64,000 nucleotides of DNA from Diploscapter coronatus. Lineage: Eukaryota > Nematoda > Chromadorea > Rhabditida > Rhabditidae. Below the pieces are notes generated by a model. That model was not told where the DNA came from. It saw nothing but the letters and a program-made list of their open reading frames with translations, and did not search any database. The translations under genes and the position numbers were made by a program. The stretch's first letter is position 1; every line of letters begins with the position of its first letter. Below, piece by piece: positions 36,092 to 47,481 of the stretch. The DNA is taken from the NCBI GenBank assembly GCA_964036155.1, contig OZ038422.1:76097201-76161200 (forward strand), written 5' to 3'.

Positions 36092-39000
36092 ATGCCCCGA
36101 GGCGTGCGTAACACACCGGTCAAGAAGGACAAGGAGAAGGAGGCGAAAGGCTCCAAAGAGACGGAGAAAGCTGAAAAGGCCCCTCAGACCAAGAGCCCCA
36201 AAGCCTCCAAAGCTAACCAGAAAGTGGAGCAGAAGGAAGAGAAGAATAAGGCTACTCCTGCAGGTACAACTCTTTAAAATAGAAGATAAGAAAACTTCTC
36301 GAATCTAGGTCCTTATGAATTCTGAGGATGGTTATTGAAAACCATAAAAGATAAAATATTGAGAAATTCCCACCCATTGTAATTTGTTTTCCTCTTCATA
36401 ACAATTAAAAGGCGATAGAATTTCTGGTTATTTCATTTTTCAGTTCCCGCTCGTCGCGGTGGCCGCAAGCGCTCGGCGTCGGACAGTTCCGCAAATGCTC
36501 ATCAGCAAACCCCTTCGGTCGTGCATTCTGCTAAAAGTACCTGTTTAGGTTTATTTCATTATTATTCTTTTTTGCAATTTCAGAACGCCACCTAGCTTTT
36601 CCCCTGCTGACTTACAAGGAGTTCGTGAATGAAGACAACTGGGGTACGAGGGTGCTTTCTTGTGGAGAAGGTAAAAAATTTTAAAAATGAAGAGGGTTGG
36701 AAATAAAACAATGTTTCAGGCGACCAACTGGGCCATCCTGGCCGTTCCACGACGAAAAAGCCGCGCATGGTGGACGTGTTTGAGGAGATGAACTCGAAGT
36801 ATATTCAGGTAGAAGGAGTTTTAAAAGACTTTAAATAAAACTACACAAATTTCCAGGTTGTAGCGGGCGGCGTCCATTCTGCGGTTCTGACTCTGGACGG
36901 CGAGGTCTACATGTGCGGTATCAACGAGAAGGGCACGGTTCCGGCTGAGGGTATAATCTATTTTTCAGCATTTTCAACATTTTTATTTTAGGGGTCGAAC
37001 CAGAAGGCAGCACGTCCGAGTTCACGATCGTCAGATTCTCCGACCAGATCAGAAAACATGGCAAGGTGCGGTATTTTGAAGTCCTATGCTAATTTTGCAA
37101 CTCTTTCTTTCAGATGGTGATGCTAGCGGCTGGCGCAAGTTTCACTGCGGCTCTCACCGACAAAGGCACCGTCGTGGCGTGGGGAAATCTCAGGGTAAGG
37201 ATTACTGTAGATTTTAGTGTCATCATCTAACATTTAAAAAAAAAAATGACGCCTTTTCAGGACTCCTCCGGCGAAATCGACGTTCACCCATTGCTCCACG
37301 AGATGAAGGACCATCCGGTGATCATCGTCAACTACAAGGATAGGAGGATCGTTAAAGTTGCTGCTGGAGAGAACCACCTGGTGATGCTGGACGAGTCCGG
37401 GCACGTGCTCACCTTTGGAGATGGCACGATGGGTCAGTTGGGCAGGTCCACCAGGACCGGGACGATTCGCTCGAAATACATGTGCGACAGCTCGGGAAAC
37501 TCGCTGCTCGTCCATGCAAGAAAGGGAAGAAAGGACATCTTCTTCAAGGTGGGTGTTCTGGAATCAAGTTTCTGGAAAATGCTTTTCCTAGTTCTAGAAC
37601 AATATGAAGCTTTCAATCTTGTTCTAGAAATGGATATATTTTTCTTCGAATTTTATCTAGAAGAAAATGTTCGAAGTTCTAGAGAAAAAATCTAAAGTTT
37701 TCTAGAACATATTCGCGGGCGGCTTCTGGACGCTGTGCGTGTCGCAGGACGGCGACGTGTTCGGCTTCGGACTCAACAATTTCGATCAGCTGGGTATCAA
37801 AATGCCCGAATTCGACGAGACTAAGGCTGGGGAGGGCGGTGAAGATGAACGAGAGCTGCGCGTCAAGTTGCCGACGATTTCCGAAAACTGGGCGGGCTCG
37901 ATCTGGACTCACATGGACGGGGTACAGCATCTGGCGGCTAGAAACCACAATGGTAAGTTTTTTTTTTTAGAAATTTTGAAAAATGCTCACTTTCTGAGAA
38001 GTTTAAGAATCCGGTTTTTTTTTATTTTTCAGGTGAAATCTGGGTGGTGGGAAAGAACACGGATAACGCGTTGGGACTCGGCACCTGGACGGGCAACGAT
38101 GATAAAGAGCATTGGAAGTAAGGAAATTCAAAAGAATTCAAGAAAATTCGATGAAAAGTCACGAAAGTTCAAATTATATCTGAAAAATAAGGAGAACAAC
38201 CAAAACCATAGAGGAAAACTCTTCTTTCATAAGTCAATGTTCCACGGCAGTTATTATGCTAAACATTTGTTTTTTTTTTCTAAATTTCAGATACGACAAG
38301 CCGCAAAAACTGGTTCTGGATGAGAACGCTGTTGGAGTGACTGCGGGTCTGGCCTCGACGATCATTTGGACGGAAGAGGGCTCTGCTTATGCATTCGGCT
38401 GCGACACCACTGGCCAGCTCGGACTCGGCATCAAGGAGGACGATGACGAGAAGGCTGGTTTTTAGGAATTTCAGATCTGAAAACTATAAATTTTTGAAAT
38501 TTTTATAGAAATGATAGTCTAAAACTACTTGATAGGTTATCAGTATGGAAGTTATTATATGAAATTTTGAAAATACAACTTTTGCTATAGAAAATGACAA
38601 CAAATAAGTTTAGTTTTTAAAAAAAGGAAAATGAAAAATTGACAGGTCGTACCGACCCCGCAAGAGATCAGCTCGGCGCACTTGGACGGGCACAACATCG
38701 TCGGCGTCTCTCTCGCGGACATGCACGCCCTCTTCCTCGCCAGAAAACAGAGCGATGATGAAGAAATGAAGGAAGAGAAAGAGAAAAAGGAAGTCGATAA
38801 AGTAGACAAGGAACACAAGAAAGAGGTAAGAAATTTCGAATTTTTGGATTACTGTATATAAATTTGAAGTTTATTCTAAAAATGAAACTTTTTTTAACAT
38901 TAAAGTTAATTTATTATAAAGAAAACATCTTTTTATTGGACTTAACTGTAAAAAAATAAGATTTCTGAAATTAATGCGACGTTTATCGAGAAATACTGAA

Positions 39001-39233
39001 ATTTAAAGATTTTCCAGGCCACTCCCGTCCAGAGGCCTGAAGTCGAAGAGAAAGAAGAGGAGGTCGACGAGGAAAAGCCGGATGAGAAAATGGACACGAG
39101 CGAGGACCACGCCGATGAGGAGAATGGCACTGGTGCGGGCGCAGAGTCTGACCAGGGAGAAAATGCGACTGAGGCCGAACCCGTACCGCTCACCCAGGAC
39201 GATCAGGACGAACCAACACCCGCCATGGAATAG
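36092..39233 (+). CDS. RCC1: RCC1, Ran guanine-nucleotide exchange factor
   Basis: Chromatin-bound exchange factor that loads Ran with GTP to drive nuclear transport and spindle assembly (C. elegans RAN-3 is the family member there). About 627 residues against 421 in human. An N-terminal Lys/Glu-rich tail ([19 protein letters not shown]) and [14 protein letters not shown] form a bipartite nuclear signal. The seven-bladed propeller follows, with RCC1 repeats such as [92 protein letters not shown] and [16 protein letters not shown]. After [12 protein letters not shown] comes a C-terminal acidic extension of about 110 residues ([15 protein letters not shown]). One intron uses a GC donor (GAGAAG|GCTGGT) before VVPTPQEIS; a GT alternative breaks the frame. 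First gene of the five-gene train. Confidence 0.94.
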
Positions 39234-39880
39234 AGCTGGAATAGGCCCCAAGTAAAGAAGAGTAGGCAGAAATCTTGTAACATCATCAACTCTATTTTGA
39301 CTTTTTGGAAAGTTCATAAGTTTCTTCGACATGTTTTAATTCTTCAAGTTGTATGAACTTTTACAAAATACTTTTTCTCCTCGTAATCCCCCCCCCCAAG
39401 ACCAAGGTGATCAATTTCAACGATATTCAAGGGTAATTCTATTCAGTGACCGAGTTAACCAATATCAACTAAATTAAAATATTCTTTTTGTCATTTTAGA
39501 CAAGTACTTTAAATGGGATGGAGCTTCCTATTCTAGTTTGAGATTAAAAGTAACTTCATCTCATTAAGATTTACCTAGGATTTTTCTCTCTAACTCTGTT
39601 TCAAATATTTCATTCTTTTTGATTAACTTGAATTTTAAAATTTAAATTACCTTCCCTATTTTGACGTCCTGCCGTTTTCTAAGATTTCCCCCAAATCCCT
39701 GCCAACTTAAACTCGCTAAATTCGAATTATTTTCATAGTAGTTTCTCGCCGAAATAAATAATTCTTGGAAAGTTTTGTAAGGAGTTTAAAGATGCCCTAC
39801 GTTTACATCGTCAACTTCTATCGAATTTCGTTTGGCTAAACTATGAAAGATCGACAAAAGAATGTTTATTTTTTCTAGAA
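39234..39880 (+). promoter_or_regulatory. RCC1-MESD spacer with trans-splice acceptor
   Basis: 647 bp without a gene. Contains a run of ten C at 39388-39397, AATAAA near 39755 and, at its end, the acceptor-like TTATTTTTTCTAG (ending 39878) two bases before the MESD ATG. The spacing is longer than the other gaps of the train, so this start could also have its own promoter. Confidence 0.5.
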
Positions 39881-40887
39881 ATGCTTAAAAAATCGTGGAT
39901 TTTGGTGTTTCTGATAGCGGCCACCTGCTGGGCGGAGACGAAAAAGAAAAAGGACCTCAGTAGCTATACGTAAGTCAAATTTAGAGGGTTTTTTTTGTTT
40001 AAATTCTGAAAAAGTGAGTCCATCTTTTGAATGTTCAAGATAATGTTCGGTTCTTAAAAAAAAATTCAAATGTCTTGTGCTGTATAAAATCCATTTTACC
40101 TCCTGTTCTTAACGCTCTATTGATTTTAGAGAGGCCGACCTAGAAAGGCTGTACGAAGAGTGGGAGGAGAACGATGATGAAAAGTTGCCGGAGGACGAAT
40201 TGCCTCCTGAGAAGAGGAAACCTCCCGAACTCGATTTGAGCAAGATTAAGGTTTTTTTTTTTTAAAATATTCTTGCTTTGATGTTTCTTATCTTTACTTT
40301 TTTATTATTAAATAACTCAATTTTTAGAAAAATGCTAATAAAGATAATTTCAAATTATTTCTAAAGTATTTTTTCAGGCCAACAGCCCTGAAGACATGCT
40401 TCGAATGGCAAAGAAAGGGCAGACTTTAATGATGTTCGTTGGGCTGAAGGATGTGGATTCAGGTAAGCATTTATTCTAGCTTCTTACTGCTCTATTTTCC
40501 AGAAGTAACAACTCGGTCATTCTCCGAGAAATGGACCGGCCTTTGGCAGTCTGCTCTCTACAATAACCACGTGGATTGTCAGGTAAAACTATCAAAAATG
40601 GTACCTTTGGCGCCAGAGTCACCATTTTAGTGCCATTCACCAAAATCTTGAGAATTTAGGTGTTCATGATCGAAGACAACCGAGCTATTTTCATGTTCAA
40701 AGATGGTGCCCAAGCGTTCGAGGCAAAAGACTATTTGACAAAGCAGAAATACGTCACTGAGGTACCATTTAATCATTTTGGTACCATTTTGATACCACTT
40801 GGTAATTCTTCCAATTTCCAGGTAACCTTGGAAGGCACCCAATTCCCCGGTCCCGCTGCTGGCGAAAAAGAGAAGAAGGAACTTTAA
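39881..40887 (+). CDS. MESD: MESD, ER chaperone for LRP-family receptors
   Basis: Endoplasmic-reticulum chaperone that folds the beta-propeller/EGF modules of LDL-receptor-related proteins. 180 residues. Signal peptide MLKKSWILVFLIAATCWA. A basic/acidic linker (KKKKDLSSYTEADLERLYEE, DDEKLPEDELPPEKR) leads into the MESD core: SPEDMLRMAKKGQTLMMFVG, SEKWTGLWQSALYNNHV, FMIEDNRAIFMFKDG and AFEAKDYLTKQKYVTEVTLE. It ends EKKEL, an ER-retrieval signal of KDEL type. Six exons. Two introns (40583-40659, 40762-40821) are filled with GGTACC and TTTTGG words. C. elegans BMY-1 is the family member. ATG follows the acceptor TTTTTCTAG by 2 nt. Confidence 0.93.
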
Positions 40888-41141
40888 ATTTCAAATTTTA
40901 TCTTTTTTTTTTTTGAAGATTCCGGTTTTAATGTGCCTTTTTGAAATTCGAAATTCACTTTCAGTCTAATACAAAATATGGGTAGTATTGGAGATCTTAT
41001 CGAAGTTTTGACATAATTATTGACGTTTAAGATAAATTTATATCATTCTTCTATCATCTCTTACGTCACAAATGTTCGAGACATTTGGATATTTTTAAGA
41101 TTTGCATTTTTTGAATTTAAAAATTAATCATTTTAAGCAAA
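40888..41141 (+). promoter_or_regulatory. MESD-SEC6 intercistronic region
   Basis: 254 bp. T-rich, ending in CATTTTAAG (to 41137) four bases before the SEC6 ATG. Fits an operon junction resolved by trans-splicing; a polyadenylation signal is not obvious. Confidence 0.5.
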
Positions 41142-44100
41142 ATGGAAGAAATAGAGGAACAGGCCTTGAGGATCGTTGGTAACCAACTTCAAAGAGTGGA
41201 TCAACTCGAAAAACTCGGCGAAATGCGAAAGAAGGCTGATAGGAAAAAGGTAAAATTTCTAAAGAATCTATAGGAGCTGGGCCAAAAATCATATTTTTCC
41301 AAGAGTCACATATTCGCTTCCTTATACCTTAACAATAAAGGGGTGGGGTGAGAATAACATGTTTGCTAGAGTACCCCCATATTTGCAGGCTGCTGTCGAG
41401 GCAATGCTCAGAACGGGAGTCCAATCTCAGTTGGAAGGCATTCGAACGGCCATCGCTCAGCTGAACGCCGCCCCAGAAGATGTCAAATCGGTCGAGGGCT
41501 CGTAAGGATTTTTTGAAAATATTTTTTGTAAACGATTTGTTATTTAATTTGAAGTGAGCACTTCTACAATTTTTTTAATTTATAAAAATTTAGCCTCAAA
41601 ACGATCCGCGAACGTCTAAAACCCCTATTCCATTTGCAGGACAAAATGCTGGAAATCCGGTATTTAATCCGTTCCTTTTAAAATCGCGCTGTTTTTAATT
41701 CAGAACGGAAAACGCGCGACATCGTCAGTACGCAGCGGCGATGAGCAATCTGAAGTTGATCTTGAATCTGAAGGAAATCGTTGCGGAAACGAAACAAGCG
41801 CTGGAAGAAAACAAATTGCTTGTCGCTCATAAACAGTGAGTTTTTAATTTTATTTTTGAAGATGACGTTTTCATATAAAAATTCGATTTTTCAGCATCAT
41901 GGATCTGGAAAGGGCTAGAGACGAGCTTCTCTTGGAGATGCACAAGCAGGGCAATTCTTCGGGCAGCGATAACTCGAAAATTCAGGGAGCGGTGAGAAAA
42001 CGTTAAAAATCGAAAAAAAAACCTTCCAAAGGAGAAATAAAAATAATAAAAAATATAAATATTTTTTCCAGAACTCGATTTTCGCGGATGTCGACCCTCT
42101 AGTCAGAAAGTTGCACGAGAACATCCGTTATATCGCAGCAAGGGCGCTGGAAATGTGCAACAATTCGGAGGAAGACGGACCGACTGGGGTGGTCTCCGCA
42201 TTGAGAATTGTCGAGAGGGAGGAAAGGTGGGATCTTTATTTTCAAGAAAAATTCTAGTCAAAATGTATTTTTTAATTCAATTCAATTTTGAGATACTTTA
42301 TCAAGTTTTTATAAGATTTGCAAAAATCCATCTTTTTCCTTCCAGAATCGACCGCTACTACATCCAGCAAAATAAAGATGCGAAGGAGAAGTTCATGCCA
42401 CCGGGAAGACCCAGACAATGGGAGAGGATGTTCATGGCAACCCTTTGCAAAACCATTGATGACCGAGTGAACGCTACCCAGCTGGAAGAGAGGCAAGAGC
42501 ATAAGGCTTGGCTTATCAGGTATATTCGACTTTTATTTTGAGTTTTGGTTTTTAATCCAGATACCTCGAAAATGCTCGACACGTAATTCTGAGGGACCTT
42601 CTCGCCGCCCACGACGCGGCGGTGCACTGTTTCCCTGCAAAATATGACATTTTCAACAGATGCGTTTCGGAGTACCACAGGGCTGTACAGAAGAAGGTGC
42701 AAGATTTCATTTATTCGGATTTAGCAATTATTGTTATTTTCTATTTCCAGATCCAATACCTCGCTGGCACCGATCTGGATAAGGCTGAATTGAGTCAGCT
42801 TCTCAAATGGATCAAGCTCTATGGGTAGCTAAATTTAACTAGGGCAATTAAATCGAGTCAGTTGGCCTATTCAGAAGCGATCAACTAATGGGCCACCGAA
42901 AATTGGGACTCGATCCAGAGGCCATGCTGAAAGATGAACCACTTTTGACGGCTGAAGCTCACAGAAAGCTTTGCGATGCGTGAGTTTTTAGGATTATTGT
43001 ATCTTTTCCAAAAAAAAGAATGGAAATTACTGTAATTTAATTGATTTATCGATTTTTCAGATTCATCGAAATGAGCAAATCTGACATACAATTTTGGCTT
43101 GAGAGGGCACTCAATCTGGAGAAGAACGTGAGATTTTTCAATTTTAGAAGTCGAATAATTAAATGACTTTTAATCGAAGTTTCTATGCAGGAATAAGTTA
43201 ATTAAAAGGATGCATGTAAAGATAAAGTTTTCTTTGAGCACTGTGTTGAAGAAAAAATTCCTTCTCGTTTTTTGTTTATAAATTAAACATTTTAGGACTG
43301 GTATCGCACTATTGAAGACGATCATTCCGAGCTGGAAATGGACGACAAGAAGTGCTACTACACCACTCTTCCATCCACACTCTTCTCTATGCTCAGGGAC
43401 AATGTAAGTCGTTCAGAAAAGACGTCATTTAAAAATTTTGATGTCATCGAAAATTTGTGATGCTTTTTAAAATAATTCTTTTCAGTTCGCAATGGGAAAA
43501 GAAATCGACCACACCGCAGTGGCGAAAATCGTCATGATCACTTTCGAATATTTCGAGGATTTCGTTGATAAATTCAATGGTAAAATTATTTTAATTCGTC
43601 GGCTTAAAAGCTAATTTTTCAGATGCTGTCAGGGCTTTCAGAAACAAGCACTTTGAGAATCGGGCTATCATCCAGAAATACACCAGTATTATGGTAGTTT
43701 TACAAATTTATTTTATTTTATTCATTAGTTTAGGAATTTGAAAGAACGAAAATTTTAGATTTCCATCGTCAATAACATGGTGACTTGCATTGAGAGTACG
43801 GACAAATACCGTCAGCAGGTGGAATTTTAAAAATTCTAGCAAAATTAACATTTAAAAATCCCAGATCCGTCTGACCCTGGAAACCAACACTCAACAGGAG
43901 CGCTCGATGATGGACGAGGTTCTGGAGCGGGCCGATTCGGTGCGGGAGAAATTCGCTGGGGCGTTGAGTCTTTCGTGAGAACGTTTTTTCTAGTATTTTA
44001 CTTTTTTCATTTTCTGGAATTTTTTTCAGGATTTCCTGTCTTCGCGACGAAATCTACGAAGACTTGAAGACGTCTCTGGAAAAAGTCGTTACCAAGGACT

Positions 44101-45377
44101 GGTAAGAATTTTTTGTGTAATTTGATTTAAAGAAATGTCAGGCTCTATGAGACAGTCAGACCAATTGGAACGATCGACTCTACTATTGAAGACTACTATT
44201 ACGACTATATGCATCTGAAGCCTCAGGTTTTCAACATTTTCAAAAATCAAAAAGAAACAAGTTTTCAGGCCCGCGCCATGCTCACCTCGGAGCTGCAGCT
44301 TCTCATTGTCCGAGAATATTTAAAGGCTATTGAAACCAGAAGACACGTTCTGTCTTCGACTGAGGAGAGAGTCAGGTATACTGTAACTTTAAAGTTTGGA
44401 TAAAGTATGGATTACTGTGGACAATTATAATAAATCGGGGCTATTTTAGGTTTTGCAATGTGTTCCACAAAGACGTGGATGTTTACGCACGAAGATTCGA
44501 TATCATCTCGAAACTGCCTGATATGGAGGATCAGGTACCTTTTTACTTCCGAATTAATGAATATTTCTAATCCCAAAAGCCAATTTCATCCCCAAAGATA
44601 AACATTAGTATTCCCAAAATTCTTTTTATCCCAAAAACGCTCCTAAAAATAAATATTTTCCTCCCAGGTCCCGGATTTGTTCCCGCTGCTCAACGCCATT
44701 GCCGATGTGATCGGGCTGAAGGATAAGAGCATTTTGAGTCTGGAGGCGACCGGCTTTGCCAGAAAGTTCCCAAATATCCCTGTGGTGGGATTTTTTTTTC
44801 AATTTATTATAATTTTTATTTTTACTTTTCTACTTCAGGACCTCCTTATCGCGGTACTGACAATGAGAGACGATATCGGACGAAACGAGGCGAAAAGTTT
44901 GGCTGAGGAGGTGAGGTTTTCAAAAGTGGCTTCCTGTTCGGCCTACCCACACCCATTTGTCGAACCTACCCAGTTTCCTTTTCCCCTATCCCTCTCCTCT
45001 ACTCGCCTAAAAAGTGGGTCGTCCAGACAAGTGAGTGTGATAGACTAGGTAGTCGAAGCAAAAGGCTTTCAAAAATAGGATTTTTCAAAGAACTATACTT
45101 TTCAGATCATTCAACACGTGAAACTCCACCCAAAAGACCATGTCAAGATGTACGAGCCCTTATTTGAGAGACTAGGAAGGTGGGGATGCATTTTGTAAAG
45201 TTTAAGAGTGGTCATTTTTCAGTTTTTTTCTGAAAAAGGGGTGAATTTTAATATGTTTGAAAAATGGGCAATTCTCTAAATTTCAGAGCGGAAACGACCG
45301 GCGATTGGCTGCCCGATCTGAAACAGGCCACCAACGCTCTGACCAACCTGATTCGAAGGGGGGATGGACAGAGATAG
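41142..45377 (+). CDS. sec-6: Exocyst subunit SEC6/EXOC3
   Basis: Subunit of the octameric exocyst that tethers secretory vesicles to the plasma membrane. About 790 residues in some 24 exons, close to EXOC3 (745 in human). An N-terminal coiled coil begins MEEIEEQALRIVGNQLQRVD and runs through QLEGIRTAIAQLN and NLKLILNLKEIVAETKQALE. The helical-rod domain follows, with RIVEREERIDRYY, PPGRPRQWERMFMATL, LRDLLAAHDAAVHCFP, YDIFNRCVSEYH and LLKWIKLYG, all typical of Sec6. The C-terminal CATCHR bundle ends in WLPDLKQATNALTNLIRRGD. The intron at 44535-44667 repeats ATCCCAAAA-type words. The exon ending AKSLAEE at about 44910 splices to IIQHVKLHPKDH; the longer open frame into the intron is not real. 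Third gene of the train. Confidence 0.94.
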
Positions 45378-45663
45378 AGCGATTTGATGAAATATGCAAT
45401 TTTATGCTAATTTTTTACAAATCTGTGATGAATCTACCTAACATTCTCTTATTTTTTTATTTATTTATTTAAAGATCTCTTATTTGGTGCAAAAATAAAG
45501 AAATTTGTGTCATTTTCTCTTATTTTATGTGTTGTCCTTGTAAACATCGTACATGTCTTTTTTATGAAAACGAGTTCCTCCAGCTTTACTTTCGATTTTC
45601 TCGTTTTATTTTTATATAAAAGATAATTAGCGTAATTTGTGTTAATCACGTTATTTTCAAGGG
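45378..45663 (+). promoter_or_regulatory. SEC6-NECAP intercistronic region
   Basis: 286 bp. AATAAA near 45494 is a likely SEC6 polyadenylation signal. Reading ends in GTTATTTTCAAG (to 45661), two bases before the NECAP ATG: a trans-splice acceptor. The T-rich run TTATTTTTTTATTTATTTA at about 45448-45468 could be the U-rich element of an operon junction. Confidence 0.55.
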
Positions 45664-47145
45664 ATGGACGATTATGAATCCGTGTGTCTTGTGAAGCCGG
45701 AAATTTTCATCTATCGGATACCCCCGCAGGCCAGTAACAAGGGCCACAAGTATGTAATTCTTATTTTATTTTTTAAATTTCCTTTCCTTTATTTAAAAAA
45801 TATATAAGGTGATTTATTTTGATATTCTTGGAAAGTCGACAGTTTTTTAAAATTTATTTTATTTCGAAATTATTCATATTTCAAAGAAACTTGGTTCTTC
45901 CCGAAAAAGTTCCGATTATTTATTTATTTGTATTTTAGAGCCGCCGATTGGAAGCTAGATGAGCCAAATTGGACGGGCCGATTGAAATTGGTCTCTATCA
46001 ACAAATTGCTCGTGATAAAATTGGAAGATAAGGAATCTGGTAGGGGGATTTTTTTTTGTTAAATTTGGAAAATATTGATTTTTCCAGGAAACCTCTACGC
46101 AAAGTGCCCTATCGAGCAATATCCGGGTCCCGCGATAGAGGCGGTCACTGATTCTTCGAGGTACTTCGTAATTCGGCTCAAAAATGATTCAGGTGCAGCA
46201 TTTTAACGATTAATCTTTCCTTATCAGTAGAATTACACGCAAATCATCAAATACATTAAGTTTCATAGTCTTCGAGCAATTTTGGCTAAAATCGTAGATT
46301 TTCGAAAGGAAAACTTTTTCTATCAAATCATGCCTGTTCTTATCAGTTTTGGAAGAAAAAAATCGTAAATTTTCGAATTTGCAGGCCAAACTGCCTTCGT
46401 CGGTCTGGGCTTCGCTGATAGAAGTGATTCCTTCGATTTCAACGTTGCTTTGCAGGTTTTTTATTTAAATTTTAAAAAAAAACTTTTTTTAAATTTAAAA
46501 ATTTCAGGACCACTTCAAGTACCTCGAGAAAGATGAGCAGCTGCAGAAAAGCGCCGAGAAGCCGCAACCCCAACTCGATTTGGCTTTCAAGGAGGGACAG
46601 ACGATTTCCATAAATATTGGGGTATTTTTTAAAAATATTTTTTGCTCTTTATTATTCCTGATATAAAGTTACATTGCTGTGGGACTAATATGAAAATAAT
46701 TAGCATAATGGGCAGAAATCTAATTTAATCTAGCTTATTTTTCCCAATTTGCAGAAGAAAGACAAGTCCGGAAATCCCTTAGCAGCTAAACCCCGTCCCC
46801 AAGCTGCTTCAGGAGGCACAAATATCGTCCCGCTTTTGCCGCCGCCCCCTGGGCCCTCCATGAATCAAGTCAGTTTTAAAATATTTTTAAAAATCCAAAT
46901 TTCTATCTTTAAAAATACATTTTTCTTACATCGATTTCATTTTCATGAAAAGAGCATTTTAAGATAGGCCTATCTTTCTAGCTAAGTACATTTGGAAAAA
47001 ATATTAAAGAATTGTCGTGAATCTTTTATATATCATTCAGACCCTATTTTTTCAAAAATTTGAAGTTATAATTTTTCAGAGCCGAGTTCGAGGTACTTCT
47101 GGAAGCTCAGCCAGTTCGAATTCTACTTCGGGAAGTTTATTTTAA
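45664..47145 (+). CDS. NECAP: NECAP, clathrin adaptor AP-2-associated protein
   Basis: Endocytic accessory protein that binds the AP-2 complex and clathrin coats. About 245 residues. The N-terminal PH-like NECAP domain is complete: [79 protein letters not shown] and [20 protein letters not shown]. The C-terminal tail carries [12 protein letters not shown] (the conserved second motif), a proline run (LLPPPPGPS) and a Ser-rich end with SGSLF. The tail lacks an obvious WXXF appendage-binding motif, which vertebrate NECAPs have. Six exons, about 250 bp between neighbours. NECAP next to the UBE2J-type gene also recalls the Y110A2AR.3-Y110A2AR.2 neighbourhood in C. elegans (from memory). Confidence 0.93.
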
Positions 47146-47481
47146 TTTAACTTTTTTAAACATAAGCATTTTATCGTCACTTTACATCATATTTTATCAC
47201 AAAATCGCAGAATATTTCTTCATATCTTATCATTTATCACAAAATTTCATGTATTTACTAAGAATGGGGTTGTGATGACATCAATCAAAATCACTAAAAT
47301 TTCTGCAGCTAGCAATATTTATTGTACCGAATCTCCAAGAATGTATAATTTATCGAAGTATTGTTTTATAGAAAATAAATTATCTTAAACTATTTTTTTA
47401 TTTTAAAAGGAAAATGTTGAGGAACATTTTGATATCTCATCACTAAATTTATCTTTTATCAAATTTTCAAACGTTTCAGAA
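47146..47481 (+). promoter_or_regulatory. NECAP-UBC intercistronic region
   Basis: 336 bp. Contains several TTATCA words, AATAAA near 47373 and a final acceptor AACGTTTCAG (to 47479) two bases before the E2 ATG. Consistent with an operon junction. Confidence 0.5.

Noticed and set aside
37739..38323. 194-codon plus-strand frame within RCC1
   Set aside because: Its first part is a real RCC1 exon, but the frame then runs through an intron (from about 37952); it is not a separate gene.
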